From a bacterium (GTDB lineage Bacteria; Patescibacteriota; Saccharimonadia; Saccharimonadales; UBA4665): DNA of 64,000 bases. The notes beneath the pieces are model-generated. The model did no database searches and was not told the origin of the DNA. It was given only the letters and a program-made list of their open reading frames with translations. The translations under genes were made by a program, and so were the position numbers. Positions within the stretch are counted from its first letter, which is position 1. The number at the start of each line of letters is the position of its first letter. Below are positions 1-9,922 of this stretch, in pieces. The DNA is taken from contig JAJZMX010000004.1 in the NCBI GenBank assembly GCA_021848145.1, forward strand, positions 372,001 to 436,000, written 5' to 3'.

Positions 1-1
1 G

Positions 2-664
2 AAAATATTTATAATCAACACCGTCGTTAAAGAATTTTTAATTCAATTGGGCGCCGATGAAAACAAGATAGTTAGTTACAAAAATGGCATCGATCTTAGT
101 TTGTTTAAACCGCCCACACAAGAACAAAGAGTTTCAATTAGACGGAAATACAACTTACCAGTAAAAGATCATTTGGTATTGTTTGTCGGAAGATTCGTAC
201 CTAAAAAAGGTTTTAAAGAGTTGCTTCAATCAGAGAGCGGAGATTATACGATAGTATTTGTTGGCGGCGAGAAGCCCAGCAATCTAAAAGATAGTAAACA
301 TTTAATTTTTCTTGGCCAATTGTCTCAAAGAGAAATTGCCGAGGTCTACAGAGCAAGCGACATCTTTATTTTGCCATCAAAGGGGGAAGGATTTCCTTTA
401 TCAATTCAAGAAGCGATGGCCTCGGGGCTACCGATTATAACCACCGATGATAAGGGTTATGAAATATATAACTTCGACAGAGAAAAATTATTACTAATTG
501 AACCAACCGTTGAGAATATCAAGTTAAATATTAATAAACTTTTGGCTAACCCCCATCTCCGAGCAGAAATGAGTAAATATTCTACTTCTTACGCACTACG
601 GTACTTTAATTGGAAGACTTCCAGTAAGGCAATTATTGATTCCTACCAGGAGATAATGTCATGA
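2..664 (+). CDS. GT4 glycosyltransferase, 5' end cut by window edge
   Basis: C-terminal part of a GT-B retaining glycosyltransferase (group 1/GT4). The frame is open to the left edge, so the true start lies outside; the TTG at 47 is internal. Visible GT4 features are the nucleotide-binding domain opening VLFVGRFVPKKGF (about residue 45 from the TTG) and the donor-binding EGFPLSIQEAMASGLPII block, which holds the E-x7-E pair. It probably transfers a sugar from a nucleotide-sugar to a lipid-linked glycan on the cytoplasmic face. The stop overlaps the next start by 4 bases (ATGA), so the two genes are translationally coupled. The sugar specificity cannot be read. Confidence 0.88.
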   Translation, partial: KIFIINTVVKEFLIQLGADENKIVSYKNGIDLSLFKPPTQEQRVSIRRKYNLPVKDHLVLFVGRFVPKKGFKELLQSESGDYTIVFVGGEKPSNLKDSKHLIFLGQLSQREIAEVYRASDIFILPSKGEGFPLSIQEAMASGLPIITTDDKGYEIYNFDREKLLLIEPTVENIKLNINKLLANPHLRAEMSKYSTSYALRYFNWKTSSKAIIDSYQEIMS

Positions 665-1827
665 AAATATTAATAATAACCCCCCTTTTTTTTCCTTCAA
701 AAGGCGGCGTTCAGAATTACACGTTAAGTATAGCCTTGGGTTTAAAAAAGTTTTACGGCCATACCGTGTGTGTAATAACGTCTTCTAAAACAGGCGACAG
801 CATTCAGAAAGAAAACATAAAAGGTTTAACGGTTTATAGATTACCTAGTCAATTCTCAATTTCAAATACACCGATAAGCTTTAAATGGCAAAACCAAATC
901 AAAAAAATTATAAAAGATGAGAATCCCGATATCATAAATACGCACACACCCGTTCCCTTTATGTCAGATATTGTTGCCCGTATTAATACAAAAGTACCGG
1001 TTATCCTTAATTATCATAACGACTTGATTAAACCTGGAATTATTGGGAAGGTCTTGGCAAAGATTTATTATCGTATTCTGTTAAATAAAACGATTAAAAA
1101 AAGCGATATGATTATAGCTTTATCAGAATACTACGCGAAAAATTCACCCTACATTAGTAAATATTCTAATAAAACAAAGGTCGTATCTCCAGGAGTTGAT
1201 ACTAATAAATTTAATGAAAAAATCGATGCTACATGGTTAAAGAAAAAATATCCTGCAAAGAAAATAGTCCTATTTGTCGGCAACATGGACATCGCGAACT
1301 CTCATAAAGGCATGAATGTTTTATTAACTACAATTGCTCAATTAAAAATCAAGATGCCAAACGTTAAACTTATTGCAGTGGGTAGCGGAAATGCACTCGA
1401 TCACTATAAACAACGCAGTAAAGAGTTAAATATAGAAGAATCTGTTGAATTTGTGGGGTACGTAAAGGATCAAGACTTACCAAAATATTATTCCGGAGCA
1501 GATGTTTTGGTATTACCCTCAACTACAGATGCTGAGGGATTTGGCATGGTACTTACTGAAGCAATGGCTTGTGGCACTCCGGTGATTGGCTCAAATATCG
1601 GCGGAATACCGTTCGTTATCCAAGACAGAAAAAATGGATTATTGGTTAAAGCCGGTGATACACAGGCATTGTCTGCCAAGTTATATGAATTATTAACGAA
1701 CAACCAGCTTCTTAACACCTTGAAAAGAAATGCAAGTAAGCATGTAAAAGATAACTTTACGTTAATTCATTCCATAGATAATACTGAAGTACTTTTGCAA
1801 TCTATGATTCTTGAGGCAGTAAAGTAG
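661..1827 (+). CDS. GT4 family glycosyltransferase
   Basis: Full-length (388 aa) GT-B glycosyltransferase of the GT4 family. The N-terminal acceptor domain starts with a PLFFPSKGGVQNYT motif, including the glycine-rich loop typical of the family, and has NTHTPVP near residue 97. The C-terminal donor domain begins VLFVGNMD and carries EGFGMVLTEAMACGTPVI, the canonical E-x7-E nucleotide-sugar site, followed by GSNIGGIP. It overlaps the upstream glycosyltransferase by ATGA and is followed by another after one base, giving a three-gene glycan assembly operon. Role inferred: capsule or exopolysaccharide repeat-unit assembly. Confidence 0.92.
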   Translation: MKILIITPLFFPSKGGVQNYTLSIALGLKKFYGHTVCVITSSKTGDSIQKENIKGLTVYRLPSQFSISNTPISFKWQNQIKKIIKDENPDIINTHTPVPFMSDIVARINTKVPVILNYHNDLIKPGIIGKVLAKIYYRILLNKTIKKSDMIIALSEYYAKNSPYISKYSNKTKVVSPGVDTNKFNEKIDATWLKKKYPAKKIVLFVGNMDIANSHKGMNVLLTTIAQLKIKMPNVKLIAVGSGNALDHYKQRSKELNIEESVEFVGYVKDQDLPKYYSGADVLVLPSTTDAEGFGMVLTEAMACGTPVIGSNIGGIPFVIQDRKNGLLVKAGDTQALSAKLYELLTNNQLLNTLKRNASKHVKDNFTLIHSIDNTEVLLQSMILEAVK

Positions 1828-1828
1828 C

Positions 1829-2890
1829 ATGAAGGTTTTAATATTCCCCAAAGATAGCAACCCGTATCAAGAACTTCTCTATACGAAGCTTAGGAATCAA
1901 TATCCCGATTCTGAGTTTACATACTTAAAAACTTCAAGGATAAAATTTCTTATTTACCCGTTTATTTTCCTGATAAAAAGACTGCAAGGCTTTGAAGTAA
2001 TACATATACATTGGCTTGAATTTAGTACCACACTTTCCGTACCCTTTTCTCGGTTTATGTCATATTACTACTCAATTATTTGCTTATATACTCTAAAATT
2101 ATTACGATTTAAAGTCGTTTGGACTGTCCATGACGTCATTCCTCATGAGCAACAGACAATAAAAGATATACACGTTGCTCAAATCTTATCTCGTATAGCA
2201 AGTGCTAAGATTGCCCATGCAAGCTATACGATTGCTCAAATGAAACAACTTGGTTTAGACACTAACAATACATTTATTGTTCCACACGGTAATTACATTA
2301 ATAATTACCCGATTAATATTAGTAAATTACGGGCCAGGAAAAAGTTGGGAATAAATCCTAATCAGTTCGTTATCTTATTCTTTGGTCTCATTAAACCCTA
2401 TAAAGGAATTACTGAGTTAGTATCGGCATACAGTAGGGTTTCTTCGAAAAAAGTGCGACTTGTTGTCGCTGGTAGATGCATTGATCCCGTTCTTAACCGA
2501 GAGATTTTAGATTCACAAAAGAAAATTCACTTTGATTATCACGAAGGCTATGTTGAAGAAAATGATGTAGCAACATACTTCCAAGCAAGTGACATAGTTT
2601 GTCTGCCTTTCAACGAAATTACCACCAGCGGCTCGGTACTATTAGCACTTTCGCAAGGAAAGCCCATCATTGCTCCACGAATTGGCGCCATATCCGACCT
2701 ACCAGATAATGTTGGATTTTTATATGACCCATCAAAACCCGATGCCCTATTAACTAGCTTAAATAATGCAATCACGAGCAAACACTTAAGCGGTATGTCT
2801 GAGGGGGCACGCAATTACGCCGAATCACTATCATGGGACAAAATTGCAGATAAAACTTACGAAGTCTACAAAGGAGTTGCTAGCTTGTAA
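1829..2890 (+). CDS. GT4-like glycosyltransferase
   Basis: 353 aa GT-B fold glycosyltransferase, third in the operon. HIHWLEF near residue 67, VWTVHDVIPHEQ near residue 100 and the C-terminal ILFFGLIKPYKGI and ASDIVCLPF segments match the GT4/WcaK-like layout. The donor motif is weak: the usual first Glu of E-x7-E is replaced (ITTSGSVLLALSQGKPII), so catalytic details may differ from its neighbours. Its end overlaps the convergent flippase gene by 25 bases. Substrate unknown. Confidence 0.85.
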   Translation: MKVLIFPKDSNPYQELLYTKLRNQYPDSEFTYLKTSRIKFLIYPFIFLIKRLQGFEVIHIHWLEFSTTLSVPFSRFMSYYYSIICLYTLKLLRFKVVWTVHDVIPHEQQTIKDIHVAQILSRIASAKIAHASYTIAQMKQLGLDTNNTFIVPHGNYINNYPINISKLRARKKLGINPNQFVILFFGLIKPYKGITELVSAYSRVSSKKVRLVVAGRCIDPVLNREILDSQKKIHFDYHEGYVEENDVATYFQASDIVCLPFNEITTSGSVLLALSQGKPIIAPRIGAISDLPDNVGFLYDPSKPDALLTSLNNAITSKHLSGMSEGARNYAESLSWDKIADKTYEVYKGVASL

Positions 2891-4161
2891 GTCTTTATAA
2901 ATTTATATTGTAAAAGTAGATAAATGATAACCGTCACAGCTTGTGCTCCCAGCCAACTAAAACCAACCGCCATTAAGCCTTTACTAGCAAATCCATAGAC
3001 TGCTACAACTACTAACAAAGCGTTAACAAAATTCATTGCTCCATAAGCTAAGGGTCGTTTTTGAACATTCAAAAGTGAATCCCCTAGCCAGTTAATTCCA
3101 ATAAATAGACTAGCTACACACAACAGTATTAATAGTATTGCTCCATTAGAATAGTAGGCATATCCATAAAATCGAAGTAGTTGAGTGCCAATAATTGCCA
3201 TAAAAAGTGCTGCTGGGACTAGTAATGAATACAAGTTTTTGAAGCCTTTTACGAAATGATGCATATATCTAGTAGTATCTTTGTCATTAGACGCTTCAGA
3301 CAAGAATGCCTGAGCGCTGGAACTACATATTATGCCAAGTAGACTCGCAAACAGCATGGCTATATAAAAGAATGCCGCTAATCTCGGTCCTAAACGATTC
3401 AGCACAATAATTGGTATTAATGTACCGGGCAATATGCCAAAAATTGTTCCTGTAAGATTACCGAACGTAAACTTGTATGTGTCTGACAATGAAGAGATAT
3501 TAATCTTTAATTTTTTATGGTGCTTCTTGTATAGAATATAGAATTCATAAGCAGTACCAATTAGAGTAGATAAAAGAATGATTGTTAGGATTTCCTCAAT
3601 CTTAAGATTATGAAAGAAGAATGGCAAAATAATCCTAAGCGGATACATCCAAAGTGCCATTACAAATATATTCTTGGCATCTTTTTGGGCTAATAACGAA
3701 GAGCTCGCTATAGATCCTATACTAGTTAGAACAAGAAAAGATAATAATAGACCAAAAATTTCAGGGCTAGAGATTGCAAAATTTAATTTTGGCGATAAAT
3801 ACTTAATTGTCTCGATAAGTAGTGAACCAATTATTAGAGTACTAGCAAAAGTAATTGCTAATGCGGTACCGAAGTATTCATCTTTATTCTGATGATTAGG
3901 TAAAAATCTAATTACAGCATTCGATAGACCAAGTGTAGTAACTGTAGAAATTAGACTAATATAAGCTATGAGCGTTGTGGAATAACCAATTTGCGTAGAG
4001 GATGTTAAGTGAGCGCAAATTAACCAAAAACCGAAACCAAATAAAGCACCCACTGAAGAGCTAAGAATTAGGAATGATGAGCTCTTTCGCAAGCTATCAT
4101 GCATAAAATGGCTATATATTTTTTTCAAGTAATTATTCATTGAGACATCTCTAAGCGCCAC
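2866..4161 (-). CDS. polysaccharide flippase, Wzx/MATE-like (MOP superfamily)
   Basis: Polytopic membrane protein of about 430 aa with some 12 hydrophobic segments, matching the oligosaccharide flippase branch of the MOP superfamily, which moves lipid-linked glycans across the membrane. Helix 1 is close to the N-terminus (FLILSSSVGALFGFGFWLI). The longest frame starts at a GTG (4161); an ATG at 4140 (MNNYLKKIY) is equally plausible and gives a more usual N-terminus. It converges on the three glycosyltransferases, whose product it may export. No Shine-Dalgarno site decides the start. Confidence 0.82.
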   Translation of the reverse strand: MALRDVSMNNYLKKIYSHFMHDSLRKSSSFLILSSSVGALFGFGFWLICAHLTSSTQIGYSTTLIAYISLISTVTTLGLSNAVIRFLPNHQNKDEYFGTALAITFASTLIIGSLLIETIKYLSPKLNFAISSPEIFGLLLSFLVLTSIGSIASSSLLAQKDAKNIFVMALWMYPLRIILPFFFHNLKIEEILTIILLSTLIGTAYEFYILYKKHHKKLKINISSLSDTYKFTFGNLTGTIFGILPGTLIPIIVLNRLGPRLAAFFYIAMLFASLLGIICSSSAQAFLSEASNDKDTTRYMHHFVKGFKNLYSLLVPAALFMAIIGTQLLRFYGYAYYSNGAILLILLCVASLFIGINWLGDSLLNVQKRPLAYGAMNFVNALLVVVAVYGFASKGLMAVGFSWLGAQAVTVIIYLLLQYKFIKTYKLATPL

Positions 4162-4370
4162 TTGCCAACCAATTTCGTACTTACGTTATAAGGGTTGATT
4201 TATAATATACTGTAACATTTTGTTAGAGTTTTTTCAATAGCTAACACCTTAATATAGCGCTCATGAATAAGTATTTTTTTGCAGCATACCACACTAAAGA
4301 CTCACAGGCATTATTAAAAAAGATTAATGTTTTACCTTAAGTCAGATCCTTCTGCCGCAATATGGGTGTA

Positions 4371-6971
4371 TCAGCCAAACGAATCAGCTTCATTCGGCCG
4401 GCGCCCGGCAGACTCTCCTATATCTGCAGATTCAATTGCCTCTGCAGTTTTTTTTCTTGTCTTCTTTTTAGCCCGGGCCACAACTGGCTTTTTTGCATAA
4501 AGCTTTCTGGAACTCTGAATGACCTCAGCAGCTATCGTCTCGCTTCCCTCGTCAGGCAAAAGCACAGTCTCTCCGGAAAGCGGTTCATATGATTTCTGTG
4601 CAGCGATACGCATATAAAAGTTATAAGCCGGTAGACTGGCAATTTCACCCTGTTTTACATAGGGGCTGAATAGCGGCAGGATGTACAATTCATCCGCCGG
4701 TCCGCCAGAACGGAAACATACGACTGTTCCGACATTAGCTAGGATAATATCGACCAAGCGATGTTGTTCCTGCTGTGCAACTGACTGTTCCGCCATAGTC
4801 AGAAACAACTTATACTTCCTGGCCTCACTGAGCATCTGGACAAATGCCATAGTGGCAAAGTTCTGGAATTCATCAACGTATAAGTAATAAGGCTGACGAT
4901 TCGGCTGTCTTAGACGGGCTCGCCTAAGTGTTGCCGTCTGTAACTTAGCCAGGATAGTCGTTCCAAACAATGCAGAGGTGTCCTCGCCGAGTAAGCCCTT
5001 AGAGAAATTACAAACTAAAATCTTGCCCGAGTTAATGACGTCATCGAAGTCAATCGTAGACTTTTCCTGTTCGAGCACCCGGCGGGCGCTCGCCGAGAAC
5101 AGAAACCGGCCAATCTTGGCCGTAATACCGGCGGCCATCTTGACCCTTTGGAAATCTCCGGCTTTGCCCAGCTCATTTTGCCAGAATATCTTTAAGTCTT
5201 TATCCTGCAATTCCCGCACCACTTTCTTGCGATAATTTGAGTCATTCAACAAGCGAAAGATCGTAAAAAGGGTTGGGTTGTCCAAGGTCAAAGCTGTTTG
5301 AATAGCATTACGCAGCACATATTCTATACGATGGCCACCGCTGTCATCATCAGAGAATATTTTCCGAAGTACAGATATGGTTGACTCAGTCACTAAGTCT
5401 TTTTCGCGCAATAGTTCATCACCACTTAATCCTTCCGGTAGTTCCAGCAAATTAACGCCTATAGGGTGTGTTAAATCGTCAGGATTTAGGTATATAACAT
5501 CGCTAATTCGTTCTTTAGGCACATATTTAAGTATGTTTTCCGCCAAATCACCGTGCGGATCAATGACCGCTAAACCATTTCCATTCTTAATATCCTGGAC
5601 AATAGCATATTGCAGCATGGTGGTCTTACCGTTTCCGGTACCGCCGACTATGTAGATGTGGCGTTCACGCTCAGCTTCAGTCAACCCGATATCAGTAGAC
5701 ACGCCGTGATGGATATTGCGGCCCAATAGCACTGCCAATGGCGTGCCGTCTTTCAGTGATACCGGCGCCACCAGTGTCGGGCTTAAAGAAGTCTGCAGGT
5801 TATCTGTTTTACTGATGCCACTTGGAAAATGAAACAGTGCAGCCATTTCAGATGCCGATAATATGCTATTACTGCTCTCCATAATTGATGGAAGCCGATT
5901 TCTGAATAAGAACTCTCGGTAATGGGACAGACACACTTTCTGAGAAAATTCCTGATAGCCCGGTACCGCAAAGGCCGACAGCGCTGAGCGCACCGTTGCC
6001 GTCCGGTCTTTTACCGTTTGCGGATCATCGGCTGCTATATATACCCGAAGACTGGTCCGAAACAATGGCTGGCTAACCTTATCATGTATGGAGCGGTGCA
6101 CCCCTTGTTCGGCCTCACTCAGTGTCCTTGCTGGTTTGACCCGCTTAGTAACCTGCATGCGGTCGTACAGTTGCCGTTGCGCTGCCGTATACCCATACCC
6201 GTTTTCGCCGGAAGCCGGCGCGGTTACTTCCGACAATAGGTCGAGAGCACCGAATGAAACAGCAGCAAAGGCATTACCTATCCTCGGTAACAACCGATGG
6301 TTATTGTGCCTAAGATAGCCGATGACATCCTCGTTATTGATAGCCATCTTGGCAATCACATGGGCCTGCGGATGAACGACCGGCGAAAACACCAACTGAA
6401 CATCCATGAACTCGCCCTTCCCCAGATTAGTCATGGCATTAATCAGATAGGCTATGGGATCATGACTGTTTAAATCCTGTCGGTGTGCCAGTGCAAAACC
6501 CCAATGGTGCTTGAGTTTAAATTCCAGCACTTTGCCTTTTCTAACGTTCAACGGTAGATATTCTTGCACCTCAGATACTTTCCCATTTGGGGTGTGCGTT
6601 GTTATCAAGCGCCGGATTAACTCTGCCCGCTGTTTATCGACATGTAGCAAGAACCTGATGCCACCCTCTCGAGTAGAACATATTTCACTGCTCATCACTA
6701 CTTCGCGGCCTAACAATTTGTCCTGCCAGCTTCTAGAAGAATTTAGTCCATGTAGTACGCGGATAAGCTGTTCATTAGCTTCAGTATTAGCAGCCGAAGA
6801 TACCGGTGGTGTCAGTTGTAGCAATAGACCCTCCCGCCTTAGGGCCTGGCGCCAGCTGATTAAAAACGGTATTTTTCGGAGTAACTGTACCAGCATGGCA
6901 CTGACAATAACAACGCCAAGTATCCAGCCAAGATAGTGCGTGTAGCCAGTTAAAAACTGTACTAATTTCAC
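4371..6971 (-). CDS. type IV secretion coupling-type ATPase (TraD/VirD4-like, DUF87)
   Basis: 866 aa protein with two N-terminal membrane segments (about residues 10-30, and a second nearby) and a large cytoplasmic ATPase. The Walker A VGGTGNGKTTML is near residue 440, with AVIDPHGDL about 25 residues later and the Walker B-type YLYVDEFQNF near residue 695. These features place it with the HerA/VirD4 coupling proteins annotated in CPR genomes as type IV secretory DNA transfer family. It is the last gene of the secretion operon. It starts with GTG, which overlaps the CHAP gene stop (GTGA). The C-terminus is Lys/Arg/Ala rich. Role inferred: substrate (DNA or protein) recruitment to the channel. 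Confidence 0.88.
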   Translation of the reverse strand: MKLVQFLTGYTHYLGWILGVVIVSAMLVQLLRKIPFLISWRQALRREGLLLQLTPPVSSAANTEANEQLIRVLHGLNSSRSWQDKLLGREVVMSSEICSTREGGIRFLLHVDKQRAELIRRLITTHTPNGKVSEVQEYLPLNVRKGKVLEFKLKHHWGFALAHRQDLNSHDPIAYLINAMTNLGKGEFMDVQLVFSPVVHPQAHVIAKMAINNEDVIGYLRHNNHRLLPRIGNAFAAVSFGALDLLSEVTAPASGENGYGYTAAQRQLYDRMQVTKRVKPARTLSEAEQGVHRSIHDKVSQPLFRTSLRVYIAADDPQTVKDRTATVRSALSAFAVPGYQEFSQKVCLSHYREFLFRNRLPSIMESSNSILSASEMAALFHFPSGISKTDNLQTSLSPTLVAPVSLKDGTPLAVLLGRNIHHGVSTDIGLTEAERERHIYIVGGTGNGKTTMLQYAIVQDIKNGNGLAVIDPHGDLAENILKYVPKERISDVIYLNPDDLTHPIGVNLLELPEGLSGDELLREKDLVTESTISVLRKIFSDDDSGGHRIEYVLRNAIQTALTLDNPTLFTIFRLLNDSNYRKKVVRELQDKDLKIFWQNELGKAGDFQRVKMAAGITAKIGRFLFSASARRVLEQEKSTIDFDDVINSGKILVCNFSKGLLGEDTSALFGTTILAKLQTATLRRARLRQPNRQPYYLYVDEFQNFATMAFVQMLSEARKYKLFLTMAEQSVAQQEQHRLVDIILANVGTVVCFRSGGPADELYILPLFSPYVKQGEIASLPAYNFYMRIAAQKSYEPLSGETVLLPDEGSETIAAEVIQSSRKLYAKKPVVARAKKKTRKKTAEAIESADIGESAGRRPNEADSFG

Positions 6972-7561
6972 GGCAGTTTCAGACTTAATTTATTCGGAAC
7001 ACCGATTTTGTCATGAATAAAGTTAAAGTTAAGCGCGTATGAAGCCGGATAAGTGGTATTATCCACGATATCCAGTCCCTCCACGTTCATTTCAGATATC
7101 GTCCAGGCTCCGGTCGTGGGATCAACTTTCGTAACGTAAGCGACATGTCCTAAGCCGTTATCCACCTCGGCAGTCTGCATAATTGCGCCGGGGCTGGGGA
7201 CGTGATCTACTAAGTAACCTTGCAGCTGCGCGTAAAACGCCCAGGTAGCCGCATTACCCCATGTAGTCGGTATCGGATCACCAGCTTCTAAACGCATATA
7301 AAATACCCAGTAGGTGCAGTTTCCCCAAGCGTAGGTGTCGCCGGGGACCGGTGGCCCTTCATACAGTCCGACCGTCTCGGAACTGGTATATGGCACCGTA
7401 GCGGTAGAGTGTGAAAACAGAAACGAAACCGTACTGGTGCCGAGCGCAAAAACCGCCATGACCGGCAGTGCCATGATTATAAAAATTGTTACGACAACTA
7501 ATATAACCATTTTCTTCATGGACTGCGGTCGGATCATCAGCAACAAGGCAGCACTATTCAT
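6968..7561 (-). CDS. membrane-anchored CHAP-domain peptidoglycan hydrolase
   Basis: 197 aa. An N-terminal hydrophobic anchor or signal (residues about 15-45) precedes a CHAP domain with the catalytic Cys in WGNCTYWVFY and the His in GLGHVAYVTKV, followed by SEMN. CHAP amidases/endopeptidases cut peptidoglycan. Inside a secretion operon this is the VirB1-like function, opening the wall for the apparatus. It overlaps VirB4 (ATGA) and the coupling ATPase (GTGA), so it is an integral operon member. In an epibiont it could also act on the host wall, which is inference. Confidence 0.9.
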   Translation of the reverse strand: MNSAALLLMIRPQSMKKMVILVVVTIFIIMALPVMAVFALGTSTVSFLFSHSTATVPYTSSETVGLYEGPPVPGDTYAWGNCTYWVFYMRLEAGDPIPTTWGNAATWAFYAQLQGYLVDHVPSPGAIMQTAEVDNGLGHVAYVTKVDPTTGAWTISEMNVEGLDIVDNTTYPASYALNFNFIHDKIGVPNKLSLKLP

Positions 7562-9294
7562 CGCTCGTACAACTCTGCCGGGTTGGTAGTTATGAGCGGA
7601 TGTTCCTTATCGGAAGCCACCACTTTTACGGCCACATGGTTCTGGTCAGCGATAATCAGGGCGTCGCCGCGTTCACAGGTCAGCAGAAAACTATGCTCGT
7701 ATTCACTTAAATTAAACTCACTAACCACATTCTTAATAGTCGTGGTGTCCTGCCTCATTAAAATACGCAACGCTGATTGTGATGCAATGGCCCGACCGTA
7801 ATCCGACTTTAGAAAGTCATTGGCTTGCTGGGAAATAATCGAAACACCTAGGTAATACTTTCGAGCCCGCCGGACCAGTCCGGCTACAAACCTAGCCGAC
7901 TCTTCATGCTCCAGCAGCATCCAACCCTCATCAATGATCAGCAGCCGCTTCTCAGGCAGGGCTTTCACCTGGTTTTGGACAAAGTTAGAGATTATTAGCA
8001 TCATAATTTGCCGCAAAGACTCTGGTAAATCTTTAATATCAAAAATAACTAAGCGGTTATCTAGCTTAATATTGGTTTGGGCATTAAAGACATCTGCCAA
8101 AGATCCAGATATGTATTTCTCCAACCGCTCGCAGAGTTTTAGCTGCCCAAGATTGTGCAGTTCAGTATATAGGTCTTCGAGTAGTGGCATTTTGGTTTTG
8201 ACTTTCTTGTAGATTTTAAGGATAGCCTTGTCTACGGCGGCTTTCTCACGGCCGCTAAGCCCCTCAGCCATCAGCCCGACAACTTCAGTTAAATCTTGCA
8301 CATGCTCAGACAAGTCGCTTTTCTGGTGGTAGGTGGTAGCTAGGTCAAACGGGTTAATCTTTTCTTTACTTTTAGCCGACAGCTTTATATAGGTACCTTT
8401 AACCGATTCACTCAAAAGCTTATATTCCCGCTCCGGGTCGATAACAATCACCTTGGTTCCTTGCATCAACTGGCGCAGTATCTCTACTTTAGTAGCGTAG
8501 CTTTTTCCAGAGCCTGATTGCGCAAACACAATAGAGTTAGCATTGTGTAAGCTAAAGCGATCCAAGATAACCAACGAATTATTAGACTTATTGACGCCGT
8601 AGAGAATGCCGGACTCCTGTACAAGCTCGGAGCTCATAAACGGAAACGTCAGGGCGGCTGAACTGCTGTCCAGATTCCTTTTTTGTGCTAACTGATCTTC
8701 ACCTCGAGGCAAAATGGACTGCAAGGCTTCAAGCTGTTGATATCTAGCGGTTTTACAGAAAAACAACCGGGCCGACAATGTCGTTTCGAGCAGCTTGGTT
8801 ATTTTATTGAGCTCACTTAAGCTTTCAGCCCGCAGTCCCATGTAGACAGATACCTGAAACAGCTTTTCTTGGCCGCGCTGTATTTTATCCCGCAAATCCA
8901 TAGCCGATTCCAACGGATCGGTGATTTCGCTGCCGACGATCTTACCCGAGCGAATCATGGCCCGCTTGGTAGATTCCAGCTCGGTAATCTTACGATGCAG
9001 CTTGGGTAAGGCTTGAAGGGCGTTCACCTCGTGAATGTGATAGCTAATGTCGATATCGTGGTTGAAGTTAATGAGCGTGTCGAGCCAGCCTGAACTGGCT
9101 ACAAAGGGATAGCCGGAGATAAACAGAGTGCGGATAAAAACGCCATCAATACAAAGACAATCGGCTTGTTCTTCCATCCCAGCATAAGACAGCGCATCAA
9201 TGCTATCCTGCTCACCGAAAGCAATCTCGTGCTCTTTCGGCCGTTCGTCACGTTTAGTTTTCCATTCTTTGACTATAAGAACTGGGTTACTCAT
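7558..9294 (-). CDS. VirB4-family ATPase, C-terminal ATPase part
   Basis: 578 aa. Walker A in VFAQSGSGKSYATKVE (about residue 255), followed by VIVIDPEREYK. Walker B in LLIIDEGWMLLEHEES (about residue 448), then GVSIISQQANDFL. These are the TraC/VirB4 signatures of the motor that energises type IV secretion and conjugation. The first 200 residues resemble the end of the VirB4 N-terminal region; the rest of that region seems to be supplied by the gene immediately upstream, with which it overlaps by 8 bases. Cytoplasmic, membrane-associated. Confidence 0.92.
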   Translation of the reverse strand: MSNPVLIVKEWKTKRDERPKEHEIAFGEQDSIDALSYAGMEEQADCLCIDGVFIRTLFISGYPFVASSGWLDTLINFNHDIDISYHIHEVNALQALPKLHRKITELESTKRAMIRSGKIVGSEITDPLESAMDLRDKIQRGQEKLFQVSVYMGLRAESLSELNKITKLLETTLSARLFFCKTARYQQLEALQSILPRGEDQLAQKRNLDSSSAALTFPFMSSELVQESGILYGVNKSNNSLVILDRFSLHNANSIVFAQSGSGKSYATKVEILRQLMQGTKVIVIDPEREYKLLSESVKGTYIKLSAKSKEKINPFDLATTYHQKSDLSEHVQDLTEVVGLMAEGLSGREKAAVDKAILKIYKKVKTKMPLLEDLYTELHNLGQLKLCERLEKYISGSLADVFNAQTNIKLDNRLVIFDIKDLPESLRQIMMLIISNFVQNQVKALPEKRLLIIDEGWMLLEHEESARFVAGLVRRARKYYLGVSIISQQANDFLKSDYGRAIASQSALRILMRQDTTTIKNVVSEFNLSEYEHSFLLTCERGDALIIADQNHVAVKVVASDKEHPLITTNPAELYER

Positions 9295-9922
9295 CGATAA
9301 GTCCTTTCTCGATAAAATCGTTGTGCAGCAATTCCAGAGCTTGAGCGGTCAGTGGCTGAACTTTGGCTTGTTCTGGATTGTAAAAACTGTAGAACAAATC
9401 CAAGGCTTCAAGACTGGTCAGGATCCTGGATTGCATCCCAAGACGGGCCAAACCCTTTATGGCAATATCAGTCCGCAAACCTAATTGCTCCCTGATCGAT
9501 TCAAAGTCCAGCTTTGAGTGGGCATCATAGGGCACGATGACGTAAAAATGGCGGGTTAAGATTTTGTTAGTAGTAACCAGGCTCTTAATAAAGTCACCGT
9601 AATTAATAAGCTGAGTGCGGTAAATGTCTATCGGCTCATCCTCTAAGCGTTCATCAAGCTCTGCAAGATACTTGTCCATGTCAATTTCTCTGGTGCGGAT
9701 GAGGATTTGCAGCGGACAGCCTACAGAATTTAGAAAACTTTCGTAAGTTTCAATTATTGCGTCCTGCTCATCTTCGCTTTTGAGTTCAAAATTGAGTGAA
9801 GAAACATGCAGGATAACGCGGTAACGGTTACGCGGTAACATTAGTACGCCGTCCTTAATGCCTTGAAGGTCAATCTGTTGCCTGGCACTAGCTTTCTGGC
9901 TTGACTTCTGTAGCATGAACAT
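9287..9922 (-). CDS. VirB4/TraC N-terminal-like protein (split VirB4)
   Basis: 211 aa, no membrane segment. Content (residues 20-190: RYRVILHVSSLNFELKSE, LNSVGCPLQILIRTREIDM, HFYVIVPYD) matches the N-terminal, non-ATPase region of TraC/VirB4, here made as a separate protein just before the ATPase part. The start at 9922 is supported by AGGAGG five bases upstream (within the PrgI gene, 35-base overlap). Inference: the two proteins together rebuild one VirB4 protomer. This split is seen in other CPR secretion loci as far as I know. Confidence 0.8.
   Translation of the reverse strand: MFMLQKSSQKASARQQIDLQGIKDGVLMLPRNRYRVILHVSSLNFELKSEDEQDAIIETYESFLNSVGCPLQILIRTREIDMDKYLAELDERLEDEPIDIYRTQLINYGDFIKSLVTTNKILTRHFYVIVPYDAHSKLDFESIREQLGLRTDIAIKGLARLGMQSRILTSLEALDLFYSFYNPEQAKVQPLTAQALELLHNDFIEKGLIDE

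Noticed and set aside
4263-4340. 25-codon ORF between the flippase and the coupling ATPase
   Set aside because: Very short, no ribosome site, no recognisable sequence. Probably chance in AT-rich DNA.
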